From contig NZ_JAAIVB010000065.1 of the NCBI RefSeq assembly GCF_010974945.1, forward strand, positions 83,891-147,890: DNA of 64,000 bases, given 5' to 3'. Positions 9,301 through 17,707 of the stretch are shown here, piece after piece. Position numbers and translations under genes: made by a program. The notes beneath the pieces were generated by a model. It was not told where the DNA came from, made no database searches, and saw only the letters and a list, made by a program, of their open reading frames with translations. This stretch comes from Noviherbaspirillum galbum (lineage in GTDB: Bacteria; Pseudomonadota; Gammaproteobacteria; Burkholderiales; Burkholderiaceae_D). Numbering within the stretch: position 1 is the first letter of the stretch; every line of letters starts with the position of its first letter.

Positions 9301-9333
9301 GTCGCGCGCGTGCTCGAGGCGGCGCTGGCCTGA
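6304..9333 (+). CDS. FAD-linked and Fe-S 2-hydroxyacid dehydrogenase, YdiJ-like
   Basis: 1009 aa, close to E. coli YdiJ (a D-2-hydroxyglutarate dehydrogenase). The N-terminal half is a PCMH-type FAD domain (PRGAGTSQCGQT near residue 82, CTIGGMAGNNSCGSRS near 155) followed by the FAD-oxidase C domain (SGEHGDGLVRSEW near 493). The C-terminal half is a GlpC/GlcF-type Fe-S module with CVGCKGCKRDCP near 657 and paired CCG motifs (LCCGRTYL, SCCGMAGSFGYE). Such enzymes oxidise D-2-hydroxyacids and pass electrons to the respiratory chain. The Shine-Dalgarno AGGAGA lies just upstream (6290-6295). It is co-transcribed with the GntR regulator. The substrate is inferred only at class level. Confidence 0.9.
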   Translation: MNASVPSNVLLSADVQSRLDNQQLAARLAKETAGEVLFDRLSRGRYSTDASIYQIEPVGVFVPRTEDDVATAMAIARDARVPVLPRGAGTSQCGQTVGAALVIDNSKYLKKVVDFDKEAMTVTVQPGIVLDHLNAWLKPNGLWFPVDVSTAAQCTIGGMAGNNSCGSRSLHYGNMVHNVLAIDAWLSDGTGARFESLDAMRAGASGRMRGLIDTIAAIAGREHEEIAARYPRVLRRVGGYNLDVFHPQSERPYTADGSVNLAHLLVGSEGTLAYSRQVTLKLAPLPKSKALGIVNFTNFNKAMDSTRHIVRLRPVAVELVDRTMIELARGNPAFRQTIEKALIGSPDAILLVEFAGEDKAEQVRKLKDLVALMGDLGLPGTVVEMPDEKEQKELWEVRKAGLNIMMSLKGDGKPVSFIEDCAVPLEHLAEYTDRLTEVFARHGTRGTWYAHASVGTLHVRPILDMRRDGSAKMRAIAEEAGALVRKYKGAFSGEHGDGLVRSEWVDWQFGERMMNAFREIKDAFDPQGLMNPGKIVRATKMDDASLYRFKPGYAELPLKTALDWSAWNVKADPVTEQVSAPGTGGDATGGFAKAIEMCNNNGHCRKFDGGTMCPSYRVTKDEQHLTRGRANSLRLAVSGQLGPDAFTSDALYDTMDLCVGCKGCKRDCPTGIDMARMKTEFLYHYRRKHGMRLKDRLVAGLPRYAPLASRLAPLFNLRDAIPGVAGLTEKWLGFSARRKLPQWRTDTFLSRAKAAQPTRGVAEAGEVVLFADTFNNYFEAENAHAALRVLEAAGYRVHLARAAGESRPLCCGRTYLAAGQVDEAKQEARRTLDALLPFVRRGVPVVGLEPSCLLTMRDEFLAYGFGEEARALSESALLFEEFLAREARAGKLKLALKALPQSTALLHGHCHQKAFDAVKPVQVVLGLIPGLQVKLIESSCCGMAGSFGYEAKHYDVSMKMAEQSLLPAVREAGTNALIVADGTSCRHQIADGAQREAVHVARVLEAALA

Positions 9334-9338
9334 GAGAC

Positions 9339-9377
9339 CGGGGATGGCGGGCATCACCGCTTCCTGCGGCATCCCCG
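9339..9377. terminator. Hairpin between convergent genes
   Basis: Arms CGGGGATG (9339-9346) and CATCCCCG (9370-9377) sit between the stop codons of the dehydrogenase and the AraC regulator. No T-run is present on either side, so function as a bidirectional terminator is only suggested by position. Confidence 0.4.
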
Positions 9378-9383
9378 TCAGGC

Positions 9384-10220
9384 TCACCCTTCGGCGAGTG
9401 CGTCTTCGCCGGCCTGCTGCAGCCACGCGCGCGGAGACAGGCCCATCCGTTCCGTGAACATGCGGGTGAAGGCCGGCTGGCTGGCGTATCCAACGCGCTG
9501 GCAGACATCCTTCACCGGCACGCCCCTGCGCAGGAAGTCCTTGGCCAGCGACAGGCGCCACTCTGTCACGTACTCGCCCGGCGGGATGCCGATGACTTCA
9601 TGGAAATAATCCGCGAACTTGCTGCGTGACATGCCAGCGGTACGGGCCAGCGCTTCGATGGGCCAGGGTTGGCGCGGATGTTCATGGATGGCAGCGAGAG
9701 CCTTCGATAATCGTCCGTCAAGCAAGCCCACCAGCGTGCCGGATGGCATGTTCCGGTGCTGCATATCATGCCGGATCAGCTGCACGATCAGCACGTCGCA
9801 CAAACGGTCGAGGATCATGTCCTGCCCTGTCTCCGGCGTCTCCGCTTCCTCGAACAACATTTCGATGCTGCGTGCCAGCGTGGGTGCTTGACCCAGCGGC
9901 AGGCAGATCACTTCCGGCAAGGCACGCGCCATCAGGTTATGGTTGCCGCCCTCGAAAAAGACTTCCGCGCACAGGAGTTGCGCCTCGCCGATGGCATCGA
10001 GCGCGTGGCTCAGCCCGCGCGGATAGAAAATCAGCGCCGGCCCATCCACCCGAAGGTCGGCCGACTCCGCATGGGAAAGCACGATGGCGCCGGAGCGGAC
10101 GATGTGCAAATGCCCTGTCTTTCCGTCGTTGACAAAACGGTTCGAACCGCAGAAGCGCGCGTTGAAAAACACGTGTGACCGGAATGCGTGCCTCCCGATC
10201 AGCCGGGAAATCTTGTCCAT
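9384..10220 (-). CDS. AraC family transcriptional regulator
   Basis: 278 aa. The N-terminal ~170 residues form a cupin-like sensing domain (GHLHIVRSGAIVLSHAES, then PALIFYPRGLSHAL). The C-terminal ~100 residues carry the double helix-turn-helix: IEALARTAGMSRSKFADYF and VKDVCQRVGYASQPAFTRMF. This arrangement (AraC_binding/cupin_6 plus HTH_18) is typical of activators in which the second helix matches the AraC consensus. It is divergent from the LOV kinase gene across a 141-base gap and convergent with the YdiJ-like gene. The target is unknown: it might control the kinase gene or an unlinked efflux or catabolic gene. Confidence 0.9.
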   Translation of the reverse strand: MDKISRLIGRHAFRSHVFFNARFCGSNRFVNDGKTGHLHIVRSGAIVLSHAESADLRVDGPALIFYPRGLSHALDAIGEAQLLCAEVFFEGGNHNLMARALPEVICLPLGQAPTLARSIEMLFEEAETPETGQDMILDRLCDVLIVQLIRHDMQHRNMPSGTLVGLLDGRLSKALAAIHEHPRQPWPIEALARTAGMSRSKFADYFHEVIGIPPGEYVTEWRLSLAKDFLRRGVPVKDVCQRVGYASQPAFTRMFTERMGLSPRAWLQQAGEDALAEG

Positions 10221-10361
10221 GGCGAGATGTCACGAGGGAAAGCGGGCGCGCTGCACGAAGCCGTAGCGCGCCTGGAAATTGCCGTGCGGTATGAAACAAA
10301 TGTTTATACATGGTTTTTCAGAAGCTTTCACGCTTTTGACGGAGCAAAAGGAGACAAATCA

Positions 10362-12215
10362 TTGTCATTGGTTCGTGGCCCGAGCCGGATGGGGCAATCT
10401 TCAAATGGAAACCCGACGCGCTCAGTTCTGCGGCAGGGTTCGCAACACGCGGAAAAACTGATGGCGATTGGCAGCGGAAAAGAAAGCAGGAATGGCAAGC
10501 CTTTGGACGTGGAGGGAGGCAACCAGAGCGCCGGGATCCCGGCATCGGGAGAGGTGGAAGGCAACAGCTTTTCCCCCCAGGGCAATCCCGGCTTCCATCA
10601 CTGGCAATCGAGCTTCATCACCGAGCCCGGACTGGAAGACCGGGGCAATATCTTCTTCGCGGCGGTCGAGATGACGCGCATGCCGATGGTCGTGACCGAC
10701 CCCAACCAGCCGGACAATCCCATCGTCTTTGCCAACAAGGCCTTCCTTGACCTGACGGAATACCCCGAAGACCAGATCATCGGCCGCAACTGCCGCTTCC
10801 TGCAAGGCAAGGACACCGATCCTGGCACCGTCCGCGAAGTCCGCACGGCGCTTGCCGAACACAAGGCGGTCGCGGTCGACATCCTCAACTACAAGGCCGA
10901 CGGCACGCCCTTCTGGAACGCGCTGTTCATCGGCCCGGTGTTCGACAGGGAAGGCAGGTTGCTCTACTACTTCGCCTCCCAGCTCGACATTACCCGGCGG
11001 CGCTTTTCCGAGCAGGCCTATTTGCAGGCGCAGAAGATGGAAGCCATCGGCCAGCTGACCGCCGGCCTGGCGCACGATTTCAACAACCTGCTGCAGATCG
11101 TGTCGGGCAATCACGAGCTGGCGACGGCCCAGGTCGCGGCCGGCGACGATCCTTCCGAAGCCATCTCCCGCGCCAGCGCCGCCGTGCAGAAAGCCTCGCG
11201 GCTGACGACCCAGCTGCTGACCTTCGCCCGCAAGCAGCGGCTCGAGCCGAAGCGCGTCAACCTCAATTCCGTGGTGGTCGAATTCAGCGACATGCTGGTG
11301 CGCACGCTCGGCGACAAGGTGGACCTGTCGCTCGACCTGAAGCCGAACGTGCCTCATTGCACGCTCGATCCCATCCACTTCGAGATGGCGCTGCTGAACG
11401 TGCTGATCAATGCCCGCGACGCCATGCCTGATGGCGGCAAGGTCACCATCGGCACGTCCATCCTCGACGAACAGGAAAGGGTCGACGCGCATGAATTGCC
11501 GCCGGGGACGTATGTGGTCATCTGCGTGATCGACGAGGGAAGCGGCATGACGCCCGAGGTCGCGGCGCGCGCCACCGAGCCTTTCTTTACCACGAAGGGC
11601 CCGGGCACCGGGCTCGGCCTCGCGATGGTTTATGGCTTCGTGCGCCAGTCGCAGGGGCGGCTCGAGATCGAAAGCAAGCCCGTGAAGGGAACGACCATCC
11701 GCATGATCTTTCCCGCGACGGAGCGCGTGGCGCGCACCGCGAACGCCGATGCCGCGAGAAGGCAGGGCGACCGGGGCGGCGCGAAATGGAGTCCCGATGC
11801 CGTCGTCAACCCCAGGACCATCCTCGTGGTCGACGACAGCCAGGATATCCGCGAGCTGGTCGAATCGTTCCTGTCGGCGCGGGGATACCGCGTGATCACC
11901 GCCGCCAGCGGAGAGGAAGCGTTGACGCTGGTGGAGCGCTATGGCGACATCGACCTGCTGTTCACCGACGTCATCATGCCCGGGGGGATGAACGGCTTCC
12001 AGCTCGTCGACCGACTGCGCCAGCGCATCCCCGCGCTGCCGGTCCTGCTCGCCACGGGCTACATGGAAGAGCTGCCCCGGTCGCCGGACGACGATGCGCG
12101 CCTGCACGTCATGAGCAAGCCGTTCAAGCTTGCCGATCTCGGCGAGCGTATCCAGGCCTCCCTGCTTCCCGGCGGCGCGCCGAAGCCGGCGGGCAGCTAT
12201 CGCCACGAGGGCTGA
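10362..12215 (+). CDS. LOV-domain hybrid histidine kinase (blue-light sensor) with receiver domain
   Basis: 617 aa from a TTG at 10362, chosen because AAAAGGAG (10346-10353) lies 8 bases upstream; an ATG at 10461 (584 aa) is the alternative and has a weak ribosome site. Residues ~90-215 are a LOV-type PAS domain. The photoactive motif GRNCRFLQG has its flavin-adduct cysteine at 144, and FASQLDIT supplies the signalling glutamine at 207. Next come a HisKA-type dimerisation helix with GLAHDFNNLL (His238), an HATPase domain (NVLINARDAMPDGG, GTGLGLAMVYGF), and a receiver domain near 490-605 (ILVVDDSQD; phospho-acceptor Asp536 in FTDVIMPG; C-terminal MSKPF lysine). Cytoplasmic, no membrane segments. 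No output regulator is adjacent except the divergent AraC gene. Confidence 0.93.
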   Translation: MSLVRGPSRMGQSSNGNPTRSVLRQGSQHAEKLMAIGSGKESRNGKPLDVEGGNQSAGIPASGEVEGNSFSPQGNPGFHHWQSSFITEPGLEDRGNIFFAAVEMTRMPMVVTDPNQPDNPIVFANKAFLDLTEYPEDQIIGRNCRFLQGKDTDPGTVREVRTALAEHKAVAVDILNYKADGTPFWNALFIGPVFDREGRLLYYFASQLDITRRRFSEQAYLQAQKMEAIGQLTAGLAHDFNNLLQIVSGNHELATAQVAAGDDPSEAISRASAAVQKASRLTTQLLTFARKQRLEPKRVNLNSVVVEFSDMLVRTLGDKVDLSLDLKPNVPHCTLDPIHFEMALLNVLINARDAMPDGGKVTIGTSILDEQERVDAHELPPGTYVVICVIDEGSGMTPEVAARATEPFFTTKGPGTGLGLAMVYGFVRQSQGRLEIESKPVKGTTIRMIFPATERVARTANADAARRQGDRGGAKWSPDAVVNPRTILVVDDSQDIRELVESFLSARGYRVITAASGEEALTLVERYGDIDLLFTDVIMPGGMNGFQLVDRLRQRIPALPVLLATGYMEELPRSPDDDARLHVMSKPFKLADLGERIQASLLPGGAPKPAGSYRHEG

Positions 12216-12249
12216 TTCCGCGCGGCGCCGGCATGCTGCCCGGTCCCCT

Positions 12250-12804
12250 TCAGTCCAGCGCGTGCGAAGCCGGCACGCCGGCTGTCCCCAGGCCCAGCCT
12301 CGAGAAAAGCTCGGCCCGCTGCAGGTGCGTCAGCTCGCCCATGTCGGACAGGATCTTGCCGACCGGCCGGCTGATCTCGGGCACCTGCGGGCGGGCGCGG
12401 TCATCGTAGCCATAGCGCACCTTGATCTCTTCCATCGCCTCGGGGCGCGGCAGCGTGGCGATGAGGTCGATGAGTTCGGCAAGGTTTTCCTCGCTGGCAA
12501 CTTCGGCGGCGGCGCATAGGACTCGCATGCTGGCACGGCTGATCGTCAGGAGGTCGTCCTTCGAAATTTCCAGTTCGAGGATGAACCGGCGCGCCACCTT
12601 CATGTACTGGCGCGCGGCCTGCGGGTGGATGCCTTCCTCGAGCAGGAAGCCGCGGAAGGTCTGCGCGGCGGCGCGGCCGCGCCAGTCGCCGGTATCCTCG
12701 AGAACGCAGAGCATTGCGCCCATGCGGATCTTCTGGAACCCGATATGGCGGTGCACGCGGGTGGTGAGCTGGTACAGGTCGGTGTTCAAGTCGGATGTGG
12801 TCAT
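12250..12804 (-). CDS. Hypothetical helical protein
   Basis: 184 aa from the ATG at 12804, which precedes the conserved-looking body; a longer frame to 12846 adds 14 residues with no support. The protein is charged and mostly helical, with no signal peptide or membrane segment. A middle segment (FLLEEGIHPQAARQYMKVARRF, residues ~50-71, read as two overlapping stretches) resembles the helix-turn-helix-like part of plasmid or phage regulatory proteins of the DUF3102 kind, but I cannot assign it. It is convergent with the LOV kinase gene, 34 bases away. Coding potential is supported by codon bias and by lack of a better frame on either strand. Confidence 0.6.
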   Translation of the reverse strand: MTTSDLNTDLYQLTTRVHRHIGFQKIRMGAMLCVLEDTGDWRGRAAAQTFRGFLLEEGIHPQAARQYMKVARRFILELEISKDDLLTISRASMRVLCAAAEVASEENLAELIDLIATLPRPEAMEEIKVRYGYDDRARPQVPEISRPVGKILSDMGELTHLQRAELFSRLGLGTAGVPASHALD

Positions 12805-13170
12805 CGTTGCTGGCAAAAAGGAAATTGCGGGACCCGGCCCGGGCATGTCGGAGACTGACCAGGCTATGTGTTGGATATGGGGACGGGAGCCCGGAATGCC
12901 AGCGGAATTTTCGCGAAAAACATTGAAAAATCAACGGGTTGCAATGAGTTTCGGAAAGGATGGCCTGGATGGCGGAGCCTCTGCCTGCAAGGAAAACATT
13001 GCCTCTGCACCGGGCAATGAATGAGAGCGTTTTGCCGCGAAGGGCAAGGATCGGGGGGAATGCGGGAAGGGGGGAACGGCGGGGCATACTTCGCTGCGAT
13101 GCCGGCTTCCCGGCAAGTTGCGGGAGGCCGGCATGGCGCGCCCGGGCGGGGATGCCCGGGCAGGCACTGC
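12805..13170. other. Intergenic region, 366 bases
   Basis: No convincing gene on either strand. The left part would hold the promoter of the leftward hypothetical gene; an A-rich stretch at 12915-12935 is noticeably less GC-rich than the surroundings. The right end holds a hairpin just past the BMP lipoprotein stop. Confidence 0.5.
13140..13161 (-). terminator. Hairpin after the BMP lipoprotein gene
   Basis: GCCCGGG (13140-13146) pairs with CCCGGGC (13155-13161) around an 8-base loop, 10 bases past the stop codon at 13171. No T-run follows on the minus strand, so it is a possible rather than a canonical terminator. Confidence 0.4.
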
Positions 13171-14316
13171 TTATTTGGGCAGTGAACCTTCCACGCCCTT
13201 CACGTAGAACTTCATTTCCTTCAGGAAGGCGTCTTCGGCCGACTTGCCGGCGGGCAGGACCTCCTTGCCGGACTGGTCGACCAGCGGGCCGTTGAACACG
13301 CCCTTGCCGGCGGCAAGGTCGGCCTTGCGGTCGGCGACCAGCTTCTTCACGTCGTCAGGCAGCGCGGCGTTCAGGTTCACCAGGTCGATGGCGCCTTCCT
13401 TCACGCCCCACCAGGTCTCGCCGCTCTTCCAGGTGCCGTCGATGACCGATTGCACCGACTTCTTGTAGTACGGCGCCCAGTTGATCACGGCGGAGGCGAG
13501 GTGGGCCTTCGGTCCGAACTTCGACATGTCGGAATCCCAACCGAACGCATACACACCCTTCTCTTCCGCGACCTGCAGCGTGGCGGGCGAATCGGTGTTC
13601 TGGATCAGCACGTCCACGCCCTGGTTGATCATCGAGAGGGCGGCATCGCGTTCCTTCGGCGGATCGAACCAGTTCGACACCCACACCGCGCGCGTGCTGA
13701 CGTTCGGGTTGACCGACTGCGCGCCCAGCGTGAAGGCGTTGATGTTGCGGATCACTTCGGGAATCGGGAAGGAGGCGACCACGCCGAGTTTGTTCGACTT
13801 GGTCATCTTGCCGGCCACCACGCCCGCGAGGTACGCGCCCTCGTAGGTGCGGCTGTCGTAGATGGACATGTTGGGCGCGGTCTTGTAGCCGGTGGCATGC
13901 TCGAACTTCACGTCCGGATATTGCTTCGCCACTTTGAGCATTGGCTCCATGTAGCCAAAGGAGGTCGCGAAGATCAGCTTGTTGCCCTGTTCGGCGAGGT
14001 CGCGGATGACGCGTTCGGCGTCGGCGCCCTCGGGTACCTTTTCCACGAAGGTGGTCTTTACCTTGTCGCCGAGATCGGCTTCCACCGCCTTGCGGCCGAG
14101 GTCATGGGCGAAGGTCCAGCCCGCATCGGCGACGGGACCGACGTAGATGTAGCCCACCTTCAGCGGTTCGCCCTTGGCGGCGGCTGCCGGTGCGCTGGCC
14201 GGCGCTGTTTCCGCCTGCTTGGGTTCTTCCTTCTTTCCGCAGGAGGCCAGCACGATGCCGGTGCATGCGAGCGCGGCGAAACGCACCAGGGTGCGGCGCT
14301 TGACGTTGTCGATCAT
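13171..14316 (-). CDS. BMP family ABC-type substrate-binding lipoprotein
   Basis: 381 aa. Residues 1-26 are a lipoprotein signal ending in the lipobox LASC (Cys26), followed by an Ala/Pro/Glu linker. The body matches the Bmp/PnrA periplasmic-binding family: VGYIYVGPVADAGWTF at about 54, FATSFGYMEPML, and the segment YEGAYLAGVVAGKMTKSN. Family members bind purine nucleosides or related bases for an ABC importer. AAGGAAA sits just upstream of the ATG. No ATPase or permease genes are adjacent, so it either partners with an unlinked importer or acts as a chemosensory binding protein. It is divergent from the iorAB-sox operon, with 285 bases between them. Confidence 0.88.
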   Translation of the reverse strand: MIDNVKRRTLVRFAALACTGIVLASCGKKEEPKQAETAPASAPAAAAKGEPLKVGYIYVGPVADAGWTFAHDLGRKAVEADLGDKVKTTFVEKVPEGADAERVIRDLAEQGNKLIFATSFGYMEPMLKVAKQYPDVKFEHATGYKTAPNMSIYDSRTYEGAYLAGVVAGKMTKSNKLGVVASFPIPEVIRNINAFTLGAQSVNPNVSTRAVWVSNWFDPPKERDAALSMINQGVDVLIQNTDSPATLQVAEEKGVYAFGWDSDMSKFGPKAHLASAVINWAPYYKKSVQSVIDGTWKSGETWWGVKEGAIDLVNLNAALPDDVKKLVADRKADLAAGKGVFNGPLVDQSGKEVLPAGKSAEDAFLKEMKFYVKGVEGSLPK

Positions 14317-14601
14317 AGGTTTCCTTCAGTTGAACAAAGGGGGTTGGATGCCGTTTTCCACTTGGCAAGTTCCGGTCCAGATCGTAGCTGAACGACAGCA
14401 AGTGAACAACTGTCAATTGTATCAATTTCATCTGTCCGAACATGTCCTCTTTTGGAAACCGCGCGACGGACGCACGCCGGGAAAGTTTTCCATGTGGCCA
14501 GCAAGCCGCTTGCGAAAGGCGTAATATTTCTTGCGCAATCCCGCCTGCGCCGCACCAGGCGCAAGCCTCCGCCCGTACCGATCACAACAAGGAGACAATG
14601 C

Positions 14602-15105
14602 ATGGCAACATTGAACGTCAATGGCAAGACCAGGGAGTTCGAGGCGGAGGACGATACGCCGCTGCTCTGGGTACTGCGCGAACAGCTGGGACTGACGGGC
14701 ACGAAGTACGGTTGCGGCATCGCCCAGTGCGGCGCCTGCACGGTCCACATCGATGGCGAACCGACCCGCAGCTGCGTGCGCCCGGTCTCGACGGTTCCTG
14801 CCAATGCGAAGATCGTTACCATCGAAGGCCTGTCGCCCGATGGCTCGCATCCGCTGCAGAAAGCCTGGGTCGCGCTCGACGTTCCGCAATGCGGCTTCTG
14901 CCAGTCCGGGATGCTGATGGCCGCCTCGGCGCTGCTCAAGGAAAAGCCCAATCCCACCGACGCGGACATCGATGCCGCAATGACCAACATCTGCCGCTGC
15001 GGCACGTACAACCGGGTCCGCGCCGCCATCAAGGTCGCCGCCCGGGGCATCGATCCGAAGAGCGCGGGCCTCGACATCCAGCACGTGGAAAGGAGCGCCA
15101 CATGA
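14602..15105 (+). CDS. (2Fe-2S) subunit of a molybdenum hydroxylase (IorA-like)
   Basis: 167 aa. It binds two [2Fe-2S] clusters: a plant-type site (Cys38, 43, 46, 58; pattern CGIAQCGAC) and the helical-domain site (CGFCQSG at 97-103 and CRCGTY at 131-136). This is the small subunit of isoquinoline-1-oxidoreductase/aldehyde-oxidase type enzymes lacking an FAD subunit. The ATG at 14602 has AAGGAGA upstream; the longer open frame is rejected. It passes electrons from the molybdenum subunit (next gene, ATGA overlap) probably to a periplasmic cytochrome c. It is the first gene of the sox-like operon. Confidence 0.92.
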   Translation: MATLNVNGKTREFEAEDDTPLLWVLREQLGLTGTKYGCGIAQCGACTVHIDGEPTRSCVRPVSTVPANAKIVTIEGLSPDGSHPLQKAWVALDVPQCGFCQSGMLMAASALLKEKPNPTDADIDAAMTNICRCGTYNRVRAAIKVAARGIDPKSAGLDIQHVERSAT

Positions 15106-17303
15106 GCCGCGCCCCCGCCACGCAAGCCACCCAGCCGGATCGTTCCCGCCGCCGCTTCCTGAAAAGCTCCGCCGCCACGGCGGCCAGCCTGGTCGTCGGC
15201 TTCCATGTGCCCTTCCTGCGGAATGCGAATGCGCAGGCGAGCACCGGCACGCCCGAGGTGAATGCCTGGGTCGTTGTCAGGCCCGACGAGACGGTCGTCA
15301 TCCGCGTGGCGCGTTCGGAAATGGGGCAGGGCTCGCTCACCGGCCTGGCGCAGCTCGTCGCCGAGGAACTGGAATGCGACTGGGCCAGGGTCACCACCGA
15401 ATATCCCACGCCGGGCCAGAACCTCGCGCGCAACCGCGCCTGGGGCAACTTCTCCACCGGCGGCAGCCGCGGCATCCGCGAATCGCATGAATACGTGCGC
15501 ATGGGCGGCGCCACGGCGCGCGCCATGCTGGTCCAGGCGGCGGCCGAGGAGTGGAAGGTGGCGCCCGCCGAATGCCGCGTCGCCAATGGCGTCATCAGCC
15601 ATCCGAACGGCCGAAGCACCACCTTCGGCAAGGTCGCCGGAGCAGCCTCCAGGCTCGCGCCGCCCAAGGACATCAAGCTCAAGGATCCCAAGGACTGGAA
15701 GCTCGCCGGCAAGCGCCTCGCGCGCCTCGACACGATCGACAAGACCACCGGCAAGCAGGTCTATGGCATGGACCTCGCGATGCCCGGCATGCTCAATGCC
15801 GCGATCCGCGATTGCCCGGTCTTCGGCGGCAAGATCAAGAGCATCAAGGCCGATGCAATCATGAACCGGCCGGGCGTGAAGAAGGTTGTGCGGGTCGGCG
15901 ACAGCGCCGTGGCGGTGGTGGCCGATACCTGGTGGCGCGCCAAGACAGCGCTCGACGCCCTGCCGATCGAATGGGACAACGGCCCGAACGCCTCACTCTC
16001 CAGCGCGGACATCGCCCGCATGCTGCGCGAGGGATTGGATGCGCCCGACGCCGTCGTCGGCAACCAGAACGGCGATGCCGCCGGCGCGCTTGCGGGTGCC
16101 GCGCGCCGCATCGAGGCGGTCTACTCCTATCCGTACCAGAACCACGCCACGATGGAAACGATGAACGCCACGGCACGCTGGACGCCGGAGCGCTGCGAAG
16201 TGTGGACGCCGACCCAGAACGGCGAAGCCGCGCTCGCGGCCGCCGCCGAAGCGGCCGGCCTGCCGCCATCCAGGTGCGAGGTCTACAAGCTCCACCTCGG
16301 CGGCGGATTCGGCCGGCGCGGCGCGGTGCACGACTGGGTGCGCCAGGTGGTGGCGATCGCGAAGGAAATGCCGGGCACGCCCATCAAGATGATCTGGACC
16401 CGCGAAGAAGACATGCTGCATGGCCGCTACCATCCGGTCACGCAATGCAAGCTGAGCGCCGGCCTCGATGCCCAGGGCAATGTCACCGCGCTGCACATGC
16501 GCCTGTCGGGGCAGTCCATCCTCGCCGGCATCGCGCCGCAAAACATCCAGAACGGCAAGGATCCGGTGGCGTTCCAGGGTCTCAACCCGCCCGGTCCCGA
16601 AGCCTCCATCGGCTACAGCTTTCCCAACCTGCTGATCGACCATGCGATGCGCAACCCGCCGGTGCCGCCGGGTTTCTGGCGCGGCGTCAACCTGAACCAC
16701 AACGCGATCTACCTCGAGTGCTTCCTCGACGAGGTGGCGCACGCGACCAAACAGGACCCGCTGGCGCTGCGCCGCAAACTGATGGCCAACCATCCCAAAC
16801 ATCTCGCCGTGCTCAATGCCGCCGCGGAACGCGCCGGCTGGGGCAAACCGCTGCCGAAGGGCGTTTATCGCGGCCTGGCGCAGACCATGGGCTTCGGCAG
16901 CTATGTCGCCGCGGTCGCGGAAGTGTCGGTCAGCGACGACGGCAAGCTCAAGGTGCATCGCATCGTTGCCGCCACCGATCCGGGACATGCCGTCAATCCG
17001 CAGCAGATCGAGGCGCAGGTGGAAGGTTCCTTCGTCTACGGCCTGTCGGCCATGATGTACGGCGAATGCACGCTGAAGGACGGCCGCATGGAACAGGACA
17101 ACTTCAGCACCTACCCGGTCATGAAGATGGACGAGATGCCGCGCGTCGAAACCGTGCTCGTGCCCTCGGGCGGCTTCTGGGGCGGCGTCGGCGAACCGAC
17201 CATCGCGGTCGCCGCGCCGGCTGTGCTCAATGCCATCTTTGCCGCCACCGGTAAGCGCATCCGCGATCTTCCGCTGAAGAACCACAGTCTCAAGCGGACA
17301 TGA
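15102..17303 (+). CDS. Molybdopterin-binding hydroxylase large subunit (IorB-like), Tat-exported
   Basis: 733 aa. The N-terminus carries a twin-arginine signal (RRRFLKSS at 16-23) and ends NANAQA, so the folded enzyme is probably exported with its small subunit. The body has the two aldehyde-oxidase/xanthine-dehydrogenase molybdopterin domains: [26 protein letters not shown] near 400 and [14 protein letters not shown] near the end, with the catalytic base Glu at about 698 intact. It therefore should be an active hydroxylase using water as oxygen donor; the substrate (N-heterocycle, aldehyde, other) is unknown. Its ATG overlaps the IorA-like stop and its own stop overlaps the soxX start, tying it to the Sox genes. 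Confidence 0.92.
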   Translation: MSRAPATQATQPDRSRRRFLKSSAATAASLVVGFHVPFLRNANAQASTGTPEVNAWVVVRPDETVVIRVARSEMGQGSLTGLAQLVAEELECDWARVTTEYPTPGQNLARNRAWGNFSTGGSRGIRESHEYVRMGGATARAMLVQAAAEEWKVAPAECRVANGVISHPNGRSTTFGKVAGAASRLAPPKDIKLKDPKDWKLAGKRLARLDTIDKTTGKQVYGMDLAMPGMLNAAIRDCPVFGGKIKSIKADAIMNRPGVKKVVRVGDSAVAVVADTWWRAKTALDALPIEWDNGPNASLSSADIARMLREGLDAPDAVVGNQNGDAAGALAGAARRIEAVYSYPYQNHATMETMNATARWTPERCEVWTPTQNGEAALAAAAEAAGLPPSRCEVYKLHLGGGFGRRGAVHDWVRQVVAIAKEMPGTPIKMIWTREEDMLHGRYHPVTQCKLSAGLDAQGNVTALHMRLSGQSILAGIAPQNIQNGKDPVAFQGLNPPGPEASIGYSFPNLLIDHAMRNPPVPPGFWRGVNLNHNAIYLECFLDEVAHATKQDPLALRRKLMANHPKHLAVLNAAAERAGWGKPLPKGVYRGLAQTMGFGSYVAAVAEVSVSDDGKLKVHRIVAATDPGHAVNPQQIEAQVEGSFVYGLSAMMYGECTLKDGRMEQDNFSTYPVMKMDEMPRVETVLVPSGGFWGGVGEPTIAVAAPAVLNAIFAATGKRIRDLPLKNHSLKRT

Positions 17304-17707
17304 CCGGAGCCATGGCGGCATCCCTGGGCGCGGCCTTCGCCTTGCTGCTCGCGCCGGGCGGCGCGGCCGCGCAGCAGGCGGATGAGCCGGGCGATCCGGC
17401 GCGCGGCCGCGCGATCGTCGCCAGCAGGCAGGCGGGCCTCTGCCTGCTCTGCCATGCCGCGCCGATCGCCGAAGAACGCTTCCAGGGCAACCTCGCACCC
17501 GATCTCGCGGGTGCGGGCAAGCGCTGGAGCGAAGGCGAGCTGCGCCTGCGCATGATGGACGCCGCCGCCTTCAATCCCGACACCATCATGCCTTCCTATG
17601 CCAGGACGGAAGGCTTCAACCGCGTCGCGCCGGCGCTCGCCGGCAAGCCCTTGCTGACGCCTCGGCAGATCGAAGACGTGGTTGCCTATTTGCGGACCCT
17701 GCAATGA
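17300..17707 (+). CDS. soxX: SoxX-type monoheme cytochrome c
   Basis: 135 aa. A signal peptide covers residues 1-24 (ends GGAAA). There is one heme site, CLLCH at 48-52, and a SoxX-like axial-ligand segment DTIMPSY (Met97) followed by LTPRQIEDVVAYLRTL at the C-terminus. In classical systems SoxX pairs with SoxA to attach sulfur substrates oxidatively to the SoxY arm in the periplasm. The start overlaps the IorB stop by four bases (ATGA). In this operon the hydroxylase could also feed electrons to it; that is inference. Confidence 0.85.
   Translation: MTGAMAASLGAAFALLLAPGGAAAQQADEPGDPARGRAIVASRQAGLCLLCHAAPIAEERFQGNLAPDLAGAGKRWSEGELRLRMMDAAAFNPDTIMPSYARTEGFNRVAPALAGKPLLTPRQIEDVVAYLRTLQ

Noticed and set aside
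10422..12206. 594-codon open frame antisense to the LOV kinase
   Set aside because: Sense frame has complete LOV, HisKA, HATPase and receiver motifs; antisense product is Arg/Gly/His-rich.
14442..15101. Long N-terminal extension of the IorB-like protein
   Set aside because: It is the out-of-frame translation of the IorA-like gene; the Tat signal begins at 15102 with an ATGA overlap.
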